Shown: positions 1-12,793 of the stretch, in pieces
Layout: the number at the start of each line of letters is the position of its first letter
Numbering within the stretch: position 1 is the first letter of the stretch
NCBI GenBank assembly: GCA_004123355.1
Contig: SCHM01000002.1
Span: forward strand, 5,925,569-5,989,568
DNA length: 64,000 nucleotides
Origin: Amphirosellinia nigrospora
Taxonomy: Eukaryota > Ascomycota > Sordariomycetes > Xylariales > Xylariaceae
Direction: 5' to 3'
Position numbers and translations under genes: made by a program
The notes under the pieces: model-generated
Databases searched by the model: none
The model's input: the letters and a program-made list of their open reading frames with translations, nothing else
Told to the model about the DNA's origin: nothing

Positions 1-1433
1 CAGTGAGGTTAATAATTAAGTAGAAAGAGATGAAAGCGAGCTTATTATGGATGTATATAGATTGATTATCGATTGATTATGTAGACGGGTAAGCAATGTT
101 AGGTCAACCATGTCGCGGATCCTCGGTAACCCTTTTCGCTCACCTTTAGGTGGTTGTAGCTTGAGGCGAGGATCCGAAAATAGATGAATGATAATGCAAT
201 CAATCAATGTAAGGACATCCATATACGGACGGCACTGCATGTTAGTTTGCCCGTTCCATGTAGGTCAGCAAAGCGGCATGGGTGTGTGATTAGTAAAAAC
301 GGACTATGTATTAAGTAGGTATACCGAATATAGTACTGTAGAACCATTTTGTAACATTCGAGATCGAAATTAAAGGGTTACGGCACGGTAGCTGCCACGG
401 GGGTTTTCTCTGTCCATCGATCTCGGATCCCAGCCCGGCCCGACCGGTCGATTTCTGATTCGAAGGAAACCGAGTTCAACCACATACTTCCCTTCTCGGG
501 TCCCGATAGACGAGCCAAGACCAGACTAGCTAGCATGCACGGTCGGCACGTACAGTACTTGTCCCTACATATGATCGACTGCACGGACGTTCGTGTTACG
601 TATGCGGCTCTTTTCGTAGGAATGGGATGAGGCTCGCTTCTCAGAGGAGTATTCCTTGTATTATGTTTATTAGTCATTTACCGGCGCATTATCGGTAAGT
701 CGTAGGATCTACGGAGCTCCCGCCTTGCGGCTCTTCGTTACTCATTCAATACCCATTAGGAGGATCTGATCGTGATCTGTCAACCGTCGCGTCGATGAGC
801 ACATCGTGTAATATAGAATACGAAGAAAAATGGGTCTAAGTGACAATTGTCGAAACAACATAGTACTCGGTTAAGCCGAGCCTCATAGACTGACGGATCA
901 TCTTCGGTGTAAGGAGTAAGCTGTAAAAACCATAGTAGGGGGTTAGGTTGATTAAGACTTGGCTCCTCTAGTGTTAGGGGTATCCATGTGCCGGAAACCC
1001 CGAGGCGGAGTCAAGCAGCGCAGCGCAGTACCTGTATGTTCATAGAAGACTCTGACGTTTCAAACAAGATAGAATATGGATGAGAAGACGGTACAAGTAA
1101 GCACGATTTATGAATTAAGCAATGATTTCACGATGAGAAATGTGAATGTGAAAACCGTTGAGGACTATCGTCATCGTTTTGAATTTTGAGTCGGGTATCT
1201 CGCACTATATACAGATAAGCTCTGCTTGAAATTTTTATACAAAAAAGTTTTCCTTTCGTTGCGCATCGTAATTGCCATCGTATAGCGCGAATTGGTGTTG
1301 TGCTTCTAGTATTCGTCGTAACTCGTAACAATTTCCTGTAGTTCGTCATGAATGCTTCATTACTACACCTATTAGACGCTTATTGGGTTTGTAGGAAAAT
1401 CCTTTTTGCGTAGTATAGCTGCATTCTGGTAGT
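1..1433. other. intergenic, no supported gene
   Basis: No reading frame here has a recognisable domain, and no exon pair with good splice sites could be built. The short open frames on the minus strand at the left edge and around 378-677 have unconvincing composition. I see no tRNA B-box, no terminal repeats and no clear mobile-element remnant. Confidence 0.5.
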
Positions 1434-4313
1434 TTAATCAACACGAATGACAACTCTCCACCCGAGGGCGCCGGCTTCGCGAATTGCGCACGCCAGACAG
1501 GCCCTCCTACGGCGGCTTATGATGGCGTTCCACCCTTTCTCTGCGCAGAAGGCGCGAACGAGAATTTCTAGGTCGGAACCAAATTGCCGCCTTCGTGCCC
1601 CGAGCTCCATCTTGGTCTCAGGTGCAGTGGGAGGTGGCGGATCGATACGTTCGAATTTACTGGCGCCCGAGCGTGCTGTGCTAGGGCGACGCTCGAGCTG
1701 TGGAGTTGAGAGTTGGATTGGAGGTGTGTTCGTCGGCTCGAGCGCGAACGTGGATGAGAGGGATGACATGCGTGAAAGGGCTGCCATGTCTGGCGAGCGA
1801 GGTGGAGCAAACCCCGTGATGCAGTCAATGACCAACACGCGCTGGGGTCTGTTTGCAAATGATGTCTTTGATGATGATACACTGCTCGATCGTCCGTGTG
1901 ATGGAGGGGTTTTCATGAGGTCTTCGAGGGACGTTGAGGCAGGTCGGTTCAGGAGATCCGTAAGGTGAATCGCGGTGTATGTATAGAAACGGTGGAGCGG
2001 GTGTCCTGAGGATGTTAGTAAGGGCTTTGAAGTTAATATAAGGTTGGGATACACTCACCGGTGGTATGGGCTGGGCTCGAAGGCTTGCCGTTAAAATCAT
2101 GGCCACCCACATCAATTTGTTGGATAGTTGGGCTCGACGGGACTTGAGATACTTTACATAACTGGAAGCGGCACATGGATGCGCTGTTACAAAGTATACA
2201 TCATTCACGAGCGAGATATTGAGATCAATGTCCTGGTCGGTGGCATCGTGAGACACAGAAAATGCCACGGAGGCCATGTAAGCCTTGTCTGAGCTGGAGG
2301 GTAGCTTCGTTCTCTCTATAATAGGCGTGGGGTTAATGCTGTTCGTTGGGATGCGGAGATCTAAATATTTGAAGTCGATTCGAATATTAGATGGCGGCGG
2401 ATTTTGGTATGTAGCTTCGTGGGGGATGATGAAATCAGCGGGGAGTATGTCTGATGGATCAGCATCGCCCAGTACGTTTGATTCCCGTTCGACTGAAGCT
2501 TTTCCCCATATGCGTGCTTTTCTCCCAATCCTGGTTACATCATCTACACACATGTATTAGTCGGATGTCGCACTTTGACCAGATTCTAGATGAACCTACC
2601 TCGAATATCTTCGGCTGTGATACTCACCCAGCCCTCGTCAAAGTTTTGCGGTATCACATCACTTGATATCCAGCCCATACATTCGGCAGACCCCATGCCG
2701 GCTCCTAGCACACGGCCGACAATACAGGCCGTACTCCAGAAGCTTTTCCCGCTATACACAAAGCCTCCGCTTAAATTAGCAATTGGGCCTAGTCTTGCGA
2801 TGGCCTCATTGTCACTTTCCAGAAGAGTCGACATAAGGAAGTGAGACAATGCTTCTCCCGGTAAGATAAGACCGGAAATATAAGACTTAGATAGCCAGCC
2901 AGATGCGTGCAAAGCTGCATCAACTTTGCGCCTTCTGACCAGCTGACCTTTTTTATTAACGGAGGCATGATCGTCGCTGAAGCATGATGAACGTCGTACA
3001 TCGCTTGTTGGTATGGGTATGTTTATTAGCATTCCCTGCCTTAGACCTTTCGCATTCTCAGATATCTTCGTTGCCGACACATCCAAACCTGGCCAGCGTA
3101 ATTTCCGAGCAAAGTGCAACAAGCCAGCTACCTGCCTCTCAGGAAACCTCCCTTTGATAGTATACACATGTTCCGCAGTAGCATTGTGCCGATGTTGAGT
3201 ATGGTCAGTGTAATGAGCTCCGTGCATGTGTTCATGTTTAAGGTTCATCTTGCTAGTCAAAGCTGTTAACCAATGCTTCGGGGTCGATGGCTCCGATGCG
3301 ACGGCATTTGTTTTACAAATTGTAATATTTTCTAGCCATGATCGGGCAAGTATGAGTGACCATCGCACTGACAAGTTGGCCTCTTTCTCGAACTTGTGAG
3401 CATCAGACTGTTTTGGTAAGTGAGTAGCAATATCCTCGCCTTCTGTAATGGCGTCAAGCCGAGTCAGGAGCTCGCAAGCTAGGAGAATTTGAAGTAGCAG
3501 CCAGTACCGCTCTTCGCTCCGCTCTTGTGCGTCGCTTCCGTCCTTTATTGCAGATCCATCAGACACTTCGTCGTCTAGAGGAAAGCCCCAAAGGATTTGG
3601 CCAAGGCGTATTCGCCATTCCACACGAGAGAAATCAATCCAGGCGTTGGATGCCGCGAGAACCTTAACCAGGGCATGTATCTGCACGGCTAGACCAGAAG
3701 GTTCCTTGGGGTCAATCGCTCTCGTGGGCGGATACAAAACCTTCCGAAACAGATCGTTATATAGGTCCTGAGATTTACTGCGCCGCAAGGACTGTCCTTT
3801 GTGATACCTCTCTTCCACTTTGAGTAATTGCTCCATCAGACTCGCATCATCTAAGTGGCGTAATGCGTCCTGGGACGTGATAAGCCTCTGCCGCTGCTCG
3901 ACGATGACGGGAGCTTTTGATCCGAGGCTGTGGAAGCCGTACTGCTCTTCTTGTAAAGCATCAGCAACAGAGAGCTCTAGAGCGGCCTGGTAACCTATAG
4001 TGCCCTTCTCCAGACCTTGCATGCTCAACATGCCGGGCCGTTCCCGACATCGTGAGTTGAAGTGGGGCCGCGTCTTAGCAGTGGGTGAGGGTGCAGACGA
4101 TGGATCGCGCTGGATGAGACGGGCAATAGCCGTCACGCTACCCCAAGCATCATCTTCGATTTGGGTGTGGTCAGTGAGGTCTCGGATAGTCAACTCTTCA
4201 TTCAGGGGGAAAGCTACTGAAGGATGGGGTGCCCCTGAGCCGTGAGACCGGGCGAAGAACTGCGGAGCCCCGGAGAACAGCTTGTCGATCTCGGTTTCAT
4301 TCAAATTAGCCAT
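1434..4313 (-). CDS. conserved fungal protein of unknown function, at least three exons
   Basis: Not assigned to a named family. The first exon runs from the ATG at 4313 for about 575 codons and ends in a GTAGGT donor after an EDIR motif. An intron with a CTAATAC branch leads into a second exon (about 2540 to 2059). A further exon (2005 to 1434) ends the protein with a basic, Cys-containing tail (RRRRACLACAIREAGALGW) before the stop at 1434. The tail looks like a genuine conserved C-terminus. I recall similar uncharacterised proteins in Sordariomycetes but know no function. The obvious 53-base intron at 2006-2058 (donor GTGAGT, branch TTACTAAC, acceptor CAG) joins the last two exons one base out of frame. 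Either a base is wrong or the junction differs. The first exon has a His-rich patch (HEHMHGAHYTDHTQHRH). No membrane segment or signal peptide is evident. Confidence 0.7.
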
Positions 4314-4897
4314 GATGCGGTTTAGTTTGATGACGGGGCGCCGTGGCCTGCATCAGCTTTGTCGACCGTGCCCGGAGGAGGCGGAGACGGCAACGGTTTG
4401 TCCTTGTTAGAATTGAGGGTCGACCGGGGTGACTGCGGCGCCTCGGACAACGGAGATATGGACGAAACCTGCTTGGTGAGTGGAATTAGCCTGCGGCAGC
4501 GCTGGTACCGATTATTCTCCTCCCGCAACCCAGAACTCGGTTGGTTCACAATTGGAGCGGAGGAGCAATGGCAAAAAATGAATATGGCAGCTTGGCTGAT
4601 GGAAATGAAATTGCGCATGCAGGAACAGCGCAACACCAGTACAGTAATGATAGCCGGGGTCATGGGATCACGAGAGACATGCGACTGTGCATACGGAGAC
4701 GAAGACATGGCGCTGGCAGCTGCCCAATCGCTAGATCAGCACAAACCCAGTCGGCGGCCAGGTGACTAATTGAATATGTGGTAAGTTGGGGGCCGGGGAC
4801 GGGGACGGGGACCATGTTGGAGGGTTGGGGTTCGGGGTCGGGTAGTCTAGCGAGCTGGAGGAATTGGAATGCGTGATGTGGGGGAAAGAAAGTAACA

Positions 4898-5218
4898 CTA
4901 GATCCAGTTTGTAAGTTTGACTGAAGTTTCACTTACAGTGCCGCTGGCAGCTCGCTCTGCATCGTGAACCTTTTTGTCGCTCCTACTGTTCTCTTCCCGA
5001 CGACCCCCGAGCTTTGCCTTCGAGGTTGTAATCAAGCTACGAAGAAGAGCCCGCTTCGTCGAGCCCTGCGAATGCTTGTCTCGAGCGTCGCCGGACTCGG
5101 ACTGTGCGATACTGCCGCCGCTGCCACTATCTTGGCCTTCATCTCCTGCTCCTGTTGTCGCCCGTACTTCGTTAAGAAAGTCGCGCGCGGAGCGTCTCAG
5201 AGGCATTAAGGATGGCAT
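4898..5218 (-). CDS. small charged hypothetical protein, 5' exon
   Basis: An open frame starting MPSLMPLRRSARDFLNEVR is rich in Ser, Gly, Lys and Glu and lacks hydrophobic segments. It runs into a good splice donor (ACT followed by GTAAGTG near 4932), which is the main evidence that it is an exon. A downstream exon could lie in the minus-strand frame at 4322-4708, which ends in a Pro-rich PLPSPPPPG stretch, but I could not find an acceptor in matching phase. The function is unknown, and it could also be a chance ORF. Confidence 0.3.
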   Translation of the reverse strand: MPSLMPLRRSARDFLNEVRATTGAGDEGQDSGSGGSIAQSESGDARDKHSQGSTKRALLRSLITTSKAKLGGRREENSRSDKKVHDAERAASGTVSETSVKLTNWI

Positions 5219-5229
5219 TCCGTAAATTT

Positions 5230-8200
5230 AAGGCGCCTTGTACTCGCCTTGTGTTGATGGCGCCAGGCGGGACGCCGCACAATGGCTGCATCTACTGCCG
5301 ATACACGATGAACAGTTAAAAACATTCAAGATGGATTCTGCCAAGATAACGGTCGTATTGCTAAGTCTCTGTTTAAATGTCGATGTCGGTGATAGTGATA
5401 ATGATGAGAATGGTGACAGTGGTGGTGATCAAGCGGCCACTTAAACACCCGTAAAACCACAGTCACCAACGGAGGAAAGCACCTGAGACGAGTTAATTTG
5501 CCATATAAGCGTCCGCTAGAGTAATCAGGATGAAAGGCTGCACCTCTGCCGTCTGAAGGTGTCAATCCAAATCGTACCATAGGGAAGCAAGACCAGGGAG
5601 CGATCCGCGGGCAGGGGATGTTAATATGGAATATCATTCATCTGCGGTATCTTCCATTCCTCTGGCCACACCATATCGTCATTCCCCTGCCAGTGTCTCA
5701 GGATCAAACTGACAAGAACAACACAAGATAATGTGCACGGTGTTACGAAACCTGCTCATCCAAGTTGCTGGGCCCCGTATGAGTTGGGCAAAGGAGTACT
5801 TGTTGCACTTTTGCGATGGGATGACGAGATAATGAAAAAAAGAAATCGGTATTGCCAATTGCTGCAGAGTTATCTGGATGTTAAGTGTTAAGCGGCCTTG
5901 TCCCGGTTGACTGAATCTGTCCTTGCCATTTGTCCGTTCACCCGTCAAGTATTCAAAGATGTTGCACGCCTACATCGGTATTCATGCAAGTACTTTCTTC
6001 ATTCTCGTCAACCACCCTAGGTATCAAGGTACTTGAGCAGTGACTTAAAGCGTCAAGAGTAAGATGTTAAAAGTTTAAATGAGTCCCCTATATAAATTAA
6101 ATTCAATTACGCTGTTATTTCCCTATTATAAGAGAGATTATTAAGTTAAGCCTTTAAGTTATTGATATATCTAAGTCTACCCACTGAGGAAAAAGTGATC
6201 AATTCATCTATAGTAGACTATGAACCTCTGTAAGTATATTGCAGATCAGCCCCCCAATTGAGAATGGTTTCCGACCGACGAGCGCAGGAAAAGCACCACG
6301 ACACCACACCACGATACTTCGATAGCAGGTCGATGGTAGGTACTTTTGTAGTGATAAAAGACAGCTTGATTGCTAGGTGCTGTGTGCTGTAACACCACCA
6401 GCGCATCATTCCGTGGTTGGTGCCAGGGTCAAAAAGGCATGGATCTTTCTGGTGCCGGTGCCACGGCATAAACTGCTATTTTCAGCTCCAGGGTAACCAT
6501 ACCTACCCAAGTAGCGTATCTACTAAGTAGGTACGTTACATGCTACACTAGCCTAAGTATAATACTCCGAAAACATAGCGCTCCTATAACAACCTTGACA
6601 ACCTCTCATCTACTTGGAGAATATGCTGAATGGAACTTTCGTCGTGAGAGCCCCCTGCAATCTGCTGAAACATCCCATAGGTAGGTTCAGATCATGATTG
6701 TTCTTTTGTGGGGATCACGGTTGCTTCTCGAAAGGTTGAAGAACCGATCGGCGGATCATGCCCGCCTCATCCTATATTCCCCTCAATTAGCGACTAATAC
6801 ACAAACTACAGCCTCAGAGATGTGATGTCGCATAGTCATTCGCCGCCGAGGCACCTAACCTACCTACTCATTCCGCTGTGGGCATACAAACTCGGCGTGT
6901 GGGGCTGCTGTAGGATATGTTGACGTACTGACTACCCATTGTGCCGACGTTAGGATCGCCAAGATGTCATAGTTTCGGTCGCGGATTTTAATCTGTATGA
7001 AAAAGCGGTCTGGCTTACTTTATCTTCTTCGGTGCGGGCAAGCAAAGCTACATGCTGGGTATTGCTTGGATTCCAAGAGTATAGAGTCAGTGGTTAGTGA
7101 GAACGAGAAGGGAGATGTTTCACGTTAGCTGACAACAATCCATTTCCTCCCAGCACGCATGCATGACTCTCACCCAAATGGGCTCCCTAGTCCTACTTCC
7201 AGGTACTAGGTAGTCTAGTGCTGCGACCAGATGCAGTATCGAGTTAATGAGTATCTCTACGTAGCATGTTTCTAATCGCCGTCCCGTGTGACATGGAGGC
7301 TGATTATAATAGAGACATGTTGCGGCTGATGGAAATACTTGAAGGACTGCTACGCGACAACCCTGGTATTATAGGGGTCACACTATAGTATCATCACATC
7401 GATTGCATTGACGATCGTCGCCTAGGGTACCATCCTAGTTACTCGTGGCATCCCGCATTCGGGAACGAATACTACGCTATCCATCTTCTCGGCCGGCTTG
7501 GCTATTAGCCAACCGCAGCGCTGGAGTTCTACCCATATCCCGACAGGACTGGTGAGCCTACCGGTTCGCCTCACCGCAGCCTCCTTGACAGGAGACATGT
7601 CGATCGTGACCGTGACGTGATAAGGACCGCCACAATGAAAGTACGAATTGCGCTAAATGGGAGGATGCATTTGCCCTCTGCCTACCATCACCTTATTTAA
7701 AGGGTCTTGCTTGATCATTGAGAGTTTCAAGTTGGCTACCCAAACATTGTCTGACCATCCTCACCGACGGAGCACTAACTACTATACGATGGTATACGAA
7801 CCGAGTATAGCAACGATGGAGATAGGACTAAAGCCGTCTCGGAAAGCGAAATGGTAAGTTGAAGATTTGTCACAGGCGAATTTGCAGAGGCAATAGGGCT
7901 CAGTATTAAATAGGTATACTCTCAGCCTTCGTTCAGCCTGCATAGGGCTGGCTGATCCCCAGAGACGAAAATCCTTTGGCCCCATCCTGTCTTAGTTAAT
8001 GTACTAGTGTAAATCAAAAGATCGTCAAAGGCTACAGCGGCCGTATACCACATGACCCTCAGTTGGGATATATACTTAGTCCCGATCCTGATGAGTGATG
8101 GTACGTAATCGGAGCCGAAGTATAGATGTAAGCCAGACTAGAGTTCGAGGAGGGTTACTCTCGCAAACCCTTCCCCAGCTAGAGTGACTGGCCCCTGAAT

Positions 8201-8899
8201 CCCTAGTCTACGGTATGCTCGTGACTCCAAGCGTGTCCCTTCTTACCCGTCTTGGTTCAACGGTCTTGCAGAGACTAGGATAGTTCTATCTACACGCCCT
8301 GGCCGGAAGTACTCGCGAGGTTGTTCTGTTCCGCGTTTGAAGAAGCTGACAGCGGATGCCCTGGCCCCTCTATAGCTATCCATAATTATTAGACAGGCAT
8401 ATGGGTTCAAGTCGCCACTTGATGTGTGGTGGGGGGTTATAGTCTCATCCGTCGAGGGCTCCAATCAAGCTTGACAGGAGGGATTACCGACCCAGCCGAT
8501 GCATGAGAACTCGTCGGGTAGAAAGGCATTCAATTCGGGGTCGAGCCGAGACCTCCGCTCTCTCTGCGAATGCAACACAACGAAGACACAGTAGGATACG
8601 TTGAAACTACTTGAACCAGCGTTCAAAAATAGGCAAGTATCGTGACGATGATGACCAAACCAAGGGAAACGCTTGGGTGGAAGGAGAATAGTCGTTTCAA
8701 ATATTGAATAGCTTTTATTCTCAGTAGTGGGGTATCATTTCTCCAAAACGCCTTTCCATGCCAACAAACGACACATTTCAAAATACCAATCAAGATACCG
8801 GTGAGACGAAGCAAAATTCGGCGCCAAATACCTCGTTAGTAGCAAATCCATCGGGGCATATCGCGCAAACCGTTGATAAATAGATCTGGTAGGTCGGGC
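5230..8899. other. gene-poor stretch
   Basis: About 3.7 kb with no supported gene. Near 5378-5430 there is a GAT/GGTGA-rich low-complexity patch. TACCTA/TAGGTA-type words occur around 6500-6540 and 7200. A minus-strand frame at 8243-8464 reads without stops, but I cannot assign it. No terminal repeats were found that would define a transposon. Confidence 0.45.
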
Positions 8900-9495
8900 T
8901 TAGGCTGGCGGCGTATCGTGAATAACCACGAGCAAGTATTTTGGTTCGGGCACAATGACAAACTCTTGTTTCTTAGTGCGCAGTCTCAGAAGCTTCAACT
9001 CGTCCTATAGAGAATAAACGCGCGATTAGTCTTTTTCCCCTGTCTGATCACCGACACCTTGACTCGCTAGACGCAACTTTGACGTAGCTGAAGACCATAC
9101 CTCGCTATCGATCTCATCGACCAGGCTCCCCGCAGTACTGAGGAAGCTCCAAACCATGCTTGCCAACTCCTGCGCAGCCAGTGATTCGTTATCTGTATCG
9201 GGTTGAACATCGGCCGAGAAGGACCCGCCGGTGGCGTGGGCAATGAGGGGGACGCGCCAGTATCGTTGGCATTCGAGGCGGATTTCGCAGGCCGTACCGC
9301 GGCGATCTGGCCGTTGGTTTTCAAGACGGCGCCGTCTGATCGGTCGAGCATAAGCCAAGCCTTCACGCCGGGCTTCTTGGAGAGTCGGTGCAAGGCTTCC
9401 TCCATCGATTCGAGATTGACCGAACTCTACTCGCCGTTAGTGTGGTTGGACAATAGTATTTAGTTTGGAAAACGCACTAAGCCTTTATCCGCCAT
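8900..9495 (-). CDS. roadblock/LC7-domain protein (dynein light chain roadblock type)
   Basis: A small three-exon gene. Exon 1 (9495-9478) codes only MADKGL. A 51-base intron (9427-9477, branch CTAAC) leads to exon 2, which begins SSVNLESMEEALHRLSKK and continues KPGVKAWLMLDRSDGAVLKT, the typical first half of a roadblock domain. The last exon reads DELKLLRLRTKKQEFVIV, then YLLVVIHDTPPA and a TAA at 8900-8902, which matches the end of fungal Robl1-type proteins. A GTATGG donor and a CTATAG acceptor define the second intron. Roadblock proteins are homodimeric light chains of cytoplasmic dynein used in nuclear and vesicle transport. In the variable Ala/Pro-rich linker, around 9180-9260, the frame shifts by one base with no plausible intron. 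I treat this as a probable sequence error, because both halves are well conserved. Confidence 0.75.
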
Positions 9496-9928
9496 TGTTG
9501 CGCTTAATCCTTCTTAGATTTCTCAGCTGGGATCGCGTATTATCCCTCTAATTGGAGCCTTTTGGACGAAACAAAGTCGTGGAAAGTATGGTGTTTAAGG
9601 TACTTTGAGTAGACAACAAAGCGTACGATTTGGTGGGTTCCATTGCGAGCGCTGTAGGTAGAGCTTCAGCCACAACTAGCAGGGTAAGTAGGCACTATTG
9701 TGGTTCCGCTCAGCCGCCTATTGGTGCTATGGCATGGGGGCAGGTCTACGGGTCTACGCGCCACCTCTCTATAATTCTGCCCTAAGCTACCGCCAAAAAG
9801 TTCATGATGAATTGAGCATTATCTTAGATTATACCTATCAACGGCTACTGTAGGGAGCTGCTGGTATCGGGTCGTCTCACGAAGCTTGCTTCGTCGCGTA
9901 TCTTTGTCGCCCAAATGACCCAGTCACG

Positions 9929-11162
9929 ATGGGCTCCAGCGACAGGAAAAGAAGGAAAAGAAGAAAGACTTCCAGAAGCCCAAGTTGAAAGTCGGCAAGA
10001 CTAAACCGAAGGCTTCGAACTTCACCGACACTAGTTTTAAGTCCAAGTGTAGGAGGCACCTTTATGTAGTCTGTTTCAATTGATTACATCTGCTAAATAT
10101 GTCATGCAGCAATTGTCTTGCAGCAGCAGCTCTCTGAGATCGCGCCCGATGCTGTAGAGCGATTCAAACATCAGCTCTCTCTTACGAGCTCTCGAACCGA
10201 CACACAACGTCGAGATGCGCTGTCCTACCTGACGGGACAGCTTTCGACGAACCCACCCACGAATCCCGTGGGAACGTCCACATTACTGCAGAAGGTTCTG
10301 CCGTTGATGCCGGATTCTTCCAAATCCGTTCGTAGTCAACTTCTGAAACTTCTTCAACAGCTCCCCGCCGACGAGGTCCGGCCACATCTCCAGAAGGCTA
10401 TGTTATATATCCGGGGCGCCATGACCCACTTATCGCAAGATATCAAGGATGATGGGCTAAACTACTTGGAATGGATTCTCGATGCTGCGGGCGAAGACCT
10501 GGTCGCAAGTCCCGGCTGCTGGGTTAAGCCCCTAAAGGACTTCATGTCAGTGCTGGGATGGACCGTCACGACCGCGCCGTCAGCTGCTACGAAGGGCGGC
10601 TGGACCTCGGCGCCACGCACTACGTTCGGGTCCAAAAAGTTTGGGCACTCGTTCCCACGGCAGATGATGGTGCTAGCCAAATTCTTGGAGCTCGGGTTCA
10701 AGACGGAAGCCTCAATTCCCTGGACAGCGAACGGCTGGGTCAGTGGTATCAGCACGGTCCCCCGAGTGCCGGACCCGTTCGGCTATTTGGGCTCTTTAAA
10801 CCCCCCCGAGACGAGGACGGCGAGATATACCGCAATCGAGAGGATAGACAGGAGATATTCGCCAGAAGGTTCATGGATGCTGTCGAGGCCGGCGTCGAGA
10901 TGGCCAAGAAGGAAGGAGGGCTGCCGGGCGAGCAGCTTCTATGCTAGACCAGGCACTAAGAGATGGCATGGGTGATTATGAGCGCGCTTTACAAGTTGAT
11001 GATGATGAAAGCATGTGGGGGGTATATCATGTAGATATGAATATCCCACATGCAGGTCCCAGGTTCTATCAATGTTCACGTCGATCTAGAATCTCATATC
11101 TCTTAAATGACAGTAGGCCCCTCAGCTCTTATGTATATCCTACCACAACTGGTTCATACTGA
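9929..11162 (+). CDS. IPI1: pre-rRNA processing protein IPI1 (Rix1 complex)
   Basis: Ipi1 acts with Rix1 and Ipi3 in the nucleolus and nucleoplasm in ITS2 processing and 60S maturation. The N-terminus shows the family's Lys-rich start followed by KDFQKPKLKVGKTKPKASNF and TDTSFKSK. An intron (10049-10109) then leads into SIVLQQQLSEIAP and the helical-repeat region, including SKSVRSQLLKLLQQLP, YIRGAMTHLS and SVLGW. The C-terminal part reads GLFKPPRDEDGEIY and then LDQALRDGMGDYERAL. These segments lie in three different frames. Breaks fall near 9945 (the ATG at 9929 is out of frame with the Lys-rich segment), at the GGG run 10789-10791 (one more G restores the frame) and near 10940. The protein sequence is otherwise well preserved, so assembly indels are more likely than gene death. 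The exact 3' end is uncertain. Confidence 0.8.
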
Positions 11163-12793
11163 TCAACTCTCTTACCGTTGAAGATACAATCAACCAAGGC
11201 TCGTTCATAAACATTCATAACCTAAACAATCTTTATGTGTTTTGACCTTTTCGAAGGCATTTTACCCAGGGTTTTGTTCCTATGTTCTGCTGGGTATCTC
11301 TATATAATAGATTACCATTATCACCTCTATATACCTTATCTACCTTGCCAACTTACCCTTCCTTTGCCTTCAAACATTTGAATGGCAACGTGAATTATGT
11401 GCATTAGGTACCGTAGATACCACATATAAGTACTTAGGTACATTCTCTATGCGCCTTATTGACTTCTAAGGCAGTCACACCTATTGGATAGGTAGGTACC
11501 TACCTAGGTATAGTTAGTATAGTTATATCCCCTACTATATTATACCTACCTACCCATACCTACATGAGATAGCTACTTGAATACTTCTGCTACCTCCCAC
11601 TTTCCTCCATTTCTTCTTCTGACTTCTTTATAATACATCCAGGCTCCGACCTTATTTTATAAAGGTCCAGAGCTTGCCCGCTATCCTGGCAGCGTCCTAT
11701 CTGCACACCTAACACTTCAGAATTCAAGATTAGGTAGTGGCAAGGCTATCATTGTAAGTATCTTGTGTTTTCTCTGCCTCTTTCCCGACAAACAAACTCT
11801 CTGGGTCTTTTTATTTATATATCGACCTTTCTTCCCTATCCAGGCAACGCCCTCTTTCACCTTGCCTGACCCTCCCCAGGCCAGCACAGGATATCTCTTG
11901 CTGTTGAGGCTGACAACTTTCTCCAATCTTCCACTGCCGAAGATAGCAAGTAGTAAGTACTTATGTTTCTATTGAACTTGTGATATCCCTCTATTTCTAT
12001 CTTAAAGCCCTTCTTGAGGTCCTGAGTGGCGTTTCCCCTTCGACTGCAGGCTCCCGCTAGTGCCTAAACAGCTCTATTTGTTCTTTCCCAACTTCAAACC
12101 CAAACAACACAGAAGGCTTGTACCCACGTACCAGTCTCCTTCTAAGGTATTACAATACCACCCCTGCCTTCCTTCTATCTATCACCAGTACAAGGCTACA
12201 CTTCCTTCCCAGCCCCAACTGCCCAGGCATCCCTTCTCAGTCCTTCCTCCACCTTTATACCTTACCTAGGTAGATAGGGATCTCCATCACTGTGCCGTCA
12301 ACAATCATCTCAATCATTATCCATTGATCTGTCATGCTATGTGGTTGTGTGCCCACATGCACTGATCAACCTGGCGCCTACTATCATCCTACCTATTCCC
12401 TCCAATCGTCACTCGTCAATCCACGTCTCACCTTCTGTACTGACACATCCCTACGTCTAGTCATCTTCGGCTAAGCGTCAGTTTCGGTTTGACAGTCAAT
12501 ATTAAGGTAAGTCAAATCAACTTCACAAGAATTCATCTCAGCAACTGGGCCATCTGTGGTCACCATGACAATCTGGCGGCTTTATTTTGTTCTTCACTCT
12601 GCGTTACTGCGTAATCTCGTTCTTAGCACGTCTCTTGACCCAACTCAATCCTTCTATTACCACACCTTACCTTACCATATATTATGATCAATACCCAACA
12701 TTCTTATTTCCTTTCCTTTTCCCCAAAGTAAATGAAACGCACTAACCCTGGCCTACAACAAGTTCGCAGCACTCGACAACTGAATATTTCATC
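11163..12793 (+). promoter_or_regulatory. long pyrimidine-rich upstream region and leader of the helicase gene
   Basis: About 1.6 kb of C/T-rich sequence precedes the helicase ATG. It contains several strong splice donors with no matching coding frame (GTAAGTA near 11755, GTAAGTAC near 11952, GTAAGTC near 12508), and a possible acceptor (CGCAG) lies about 25 bases before the ATG. This suggests one or more 5'-UTR introns. A TATA-like word (TATATAAT) sits near 11300. The split between promoter and leader cannot be placed from sequence alone. Confidence 0.4.
11489..11506. repeat. 18-bp perfect palindrome, TACCTA/TAGGTA type
   Basis: The sequence TAGGTAGGTACCTACCTA equals its own reverse complement. 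Related TACCTA and TAGGTA words cluster around it (11410-11570) and recur near 6500-6535 and 61010-61040, always between genes. The role is unknown. Confidence 0.7.

Noticed and set aside
1447-1968. 173-codon plus-strand frame opposite the last exon of the conserved unknown gene
   Set aside because: It is the mirror of a minus-strand exon whose C-terminus looks conserved, and it has no splice or domain support of its own.
4322-4769. Two overlapping open frames, 128 codons (-) and 136 codons (+), in the gap before the conserved unknown gene
   Set aside because: Both cannot be coding, neither has a domain, and I could not connect the minus one to the exon at 4898-5218 in phase. Left as undecided.
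8380-8420. Possible tRNA B-box (GGGTTCAAGTCGCC)
   Set aside because: No matching A-box at the right distance, and no acceptor stem or anticodon arm can be folded.
8243-8464. Possible retrotransposon-derived fragment on the minus strand
   Set aside because: The feel of the sequence suggested a dispersed element, but no second copy, terminal repeat or element protein is visible in the window.
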